In this document: positions 40,581-40,935 of the stretch, piece by piece
Position numbering within the stretch: the stretch's first letter is position 1
Layout: each line of letters opens with the position of its first letter
Assembly (NCBI GenBank): GCA_024699605.1
Contig: JAILPJ010000106.1
Span: forward strand, 1 to 40,935
Length of the DNA stretch: 40,935 nt
Source: Desulfovibrio sp.
GTDB lineage: Bacteria; Desulfobacterota; Desulfovibrionia; Desulfovibrionales; Desulfovibrionaceae
Direction of reading: 5' to 3'
Notes under the pieces: generated by a model
What the model was told of the DNA's origin: nothing
What the model saw: only the letters and a program-made list of their open reading frames with translations
The model's database searches: none
Translations under genes and position numbers: made by a program

Positions 40581-40751
40581 CTAAAGGAGCCCAAGACCTT
40601 CCAGAAATTCCCTCTCGTCGAAGGTCGAGGTAAGCGCCAAGGTCACTCCAAGTTGAAAAAAAGCTTCGAGAGCAAACAACAAATTCACCACTTCTTTTTT
40701 TTCTTTTTCCTGAATCCGTGGGCTAATAATCGACAAAAATTTAATAGACAT
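40581..40751 (-). CDS. Possible small ORF, 56 residues
   Basis: The minus frame from the ATG at 40751 reads MSIKFLSIISPRIQEKEKKE then VVNLLFALEAFFQLG to DEREFLEGLGLL. It looks coding-like but has only a weak SD and no recognised family. It may be real or chance. Confidence 0.3.
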   Translation of the reverse strand: MSIKFLSIISPRIQEKEKKEVVNLLFALEAFFQLGVTLALTSTFDEREFLEGLGLL

Positions 40752-40935
40752 CTCGTAAATGATAAAAATCATTGACTTTTTTTACGGGACTCAGACGGCT
40801 AAAATTTTCACCCGTCAGCCGATTTTTGCGTTTTGTTAAACTTATGTTATTTTTTCAAGGGCTTGCTCTGAATAAACGACTGCTATTTTTCCCCATTAAT
40901 CAAGATCTGTAAATTTTTTAACTGTCTCAGTGAAC

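Overview
The window looks like a chromosomal segment of a Desulfovibrionaceae-type anaerobe. The reasons are a di-haem quinol:fumarate reductase next to a two-subunit class I fumarase and a dicarboxylate transporter, a nickel ECF transporter of the nikKMLQO type with NikR, a selenium-type YedE/TusA/DUF3343 cluster, and moderate GC. The species cannot be named from the sequence alone.

Region by region. 1-7,700 is a worn accessory island. It holds an excisionase-like HTH protein, a frameshifted Rpn-type nuclease remnant, a HigBA-like toxin-antitoxin pair, a tyrosine integrase with a degenerate tRNA-3'-end-like att candidate beside it, an ATPase plus a frameshifted DUF4276 partner, a second integrase tail, fragments of a type I secretion ABC/HlyD pair and an orphan AAA ATPase. 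8,100-15,270 (minus strand) is a fumarate respiration locus: DASS transporter, fumarase alpha and beta, frdC, frdA, frdB, then a CBS-ACT protein. 16,080-21,740 is the nickel uptake operon with an apparent promoter, a NikR-like site and a large structured leader. It is interrupted by an unrelated gene between nikQ and nikO and ends with nikR. 21,900-25,540 holds an orphan Phd antitoxin and the YedE, TusA, DUF3343 and kinase cluster. 26,050-29,530 has three tandem Hsp20 genes, then umuDC. 29,600-34,190 has small genes: a candidate selenoprotein with an in-frame UGA, small membrane proteins, a tandem-repeat protein with three SGAT motifs and a glycosyltransferase-like protein. 34,187-36,054 is a roughly 1.9 kb cassette bounded by about 132-bp inverted repeats, carrying a Dcd-fold protein with changed catalytic residues and a broken two-TM protein. 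36,050-40,935 has a Sel1-repeat protein, a class V aminotransferase, folE and an outer-membrane beta-barrel protein.

The most unusual signal is a leader found four times, in front of four unrelated genes (starts at 15,209 minus, 30,057, 31,865 and 33,219). In each, a GGAGG Shine-Dalgarno lies about 50 nt upstream of the AUG and is followed at once by CGGCG or CAGCG. That segment can pair with CGCCG or CGCTG exactly 8-9 nt before the AUG, with a variable hairpin looped out between. Folding would place GGAGG at normal ribosome-binding distance from the start. One copy carries a compensatory G-to-A/C-to-T pair. I know of no described family that I can match to it with confidence. A second strong lead is the 66-codon gene at 29,639 with UGA at codon 35, in a genome segment that also carries a selenium-type gene cluster.
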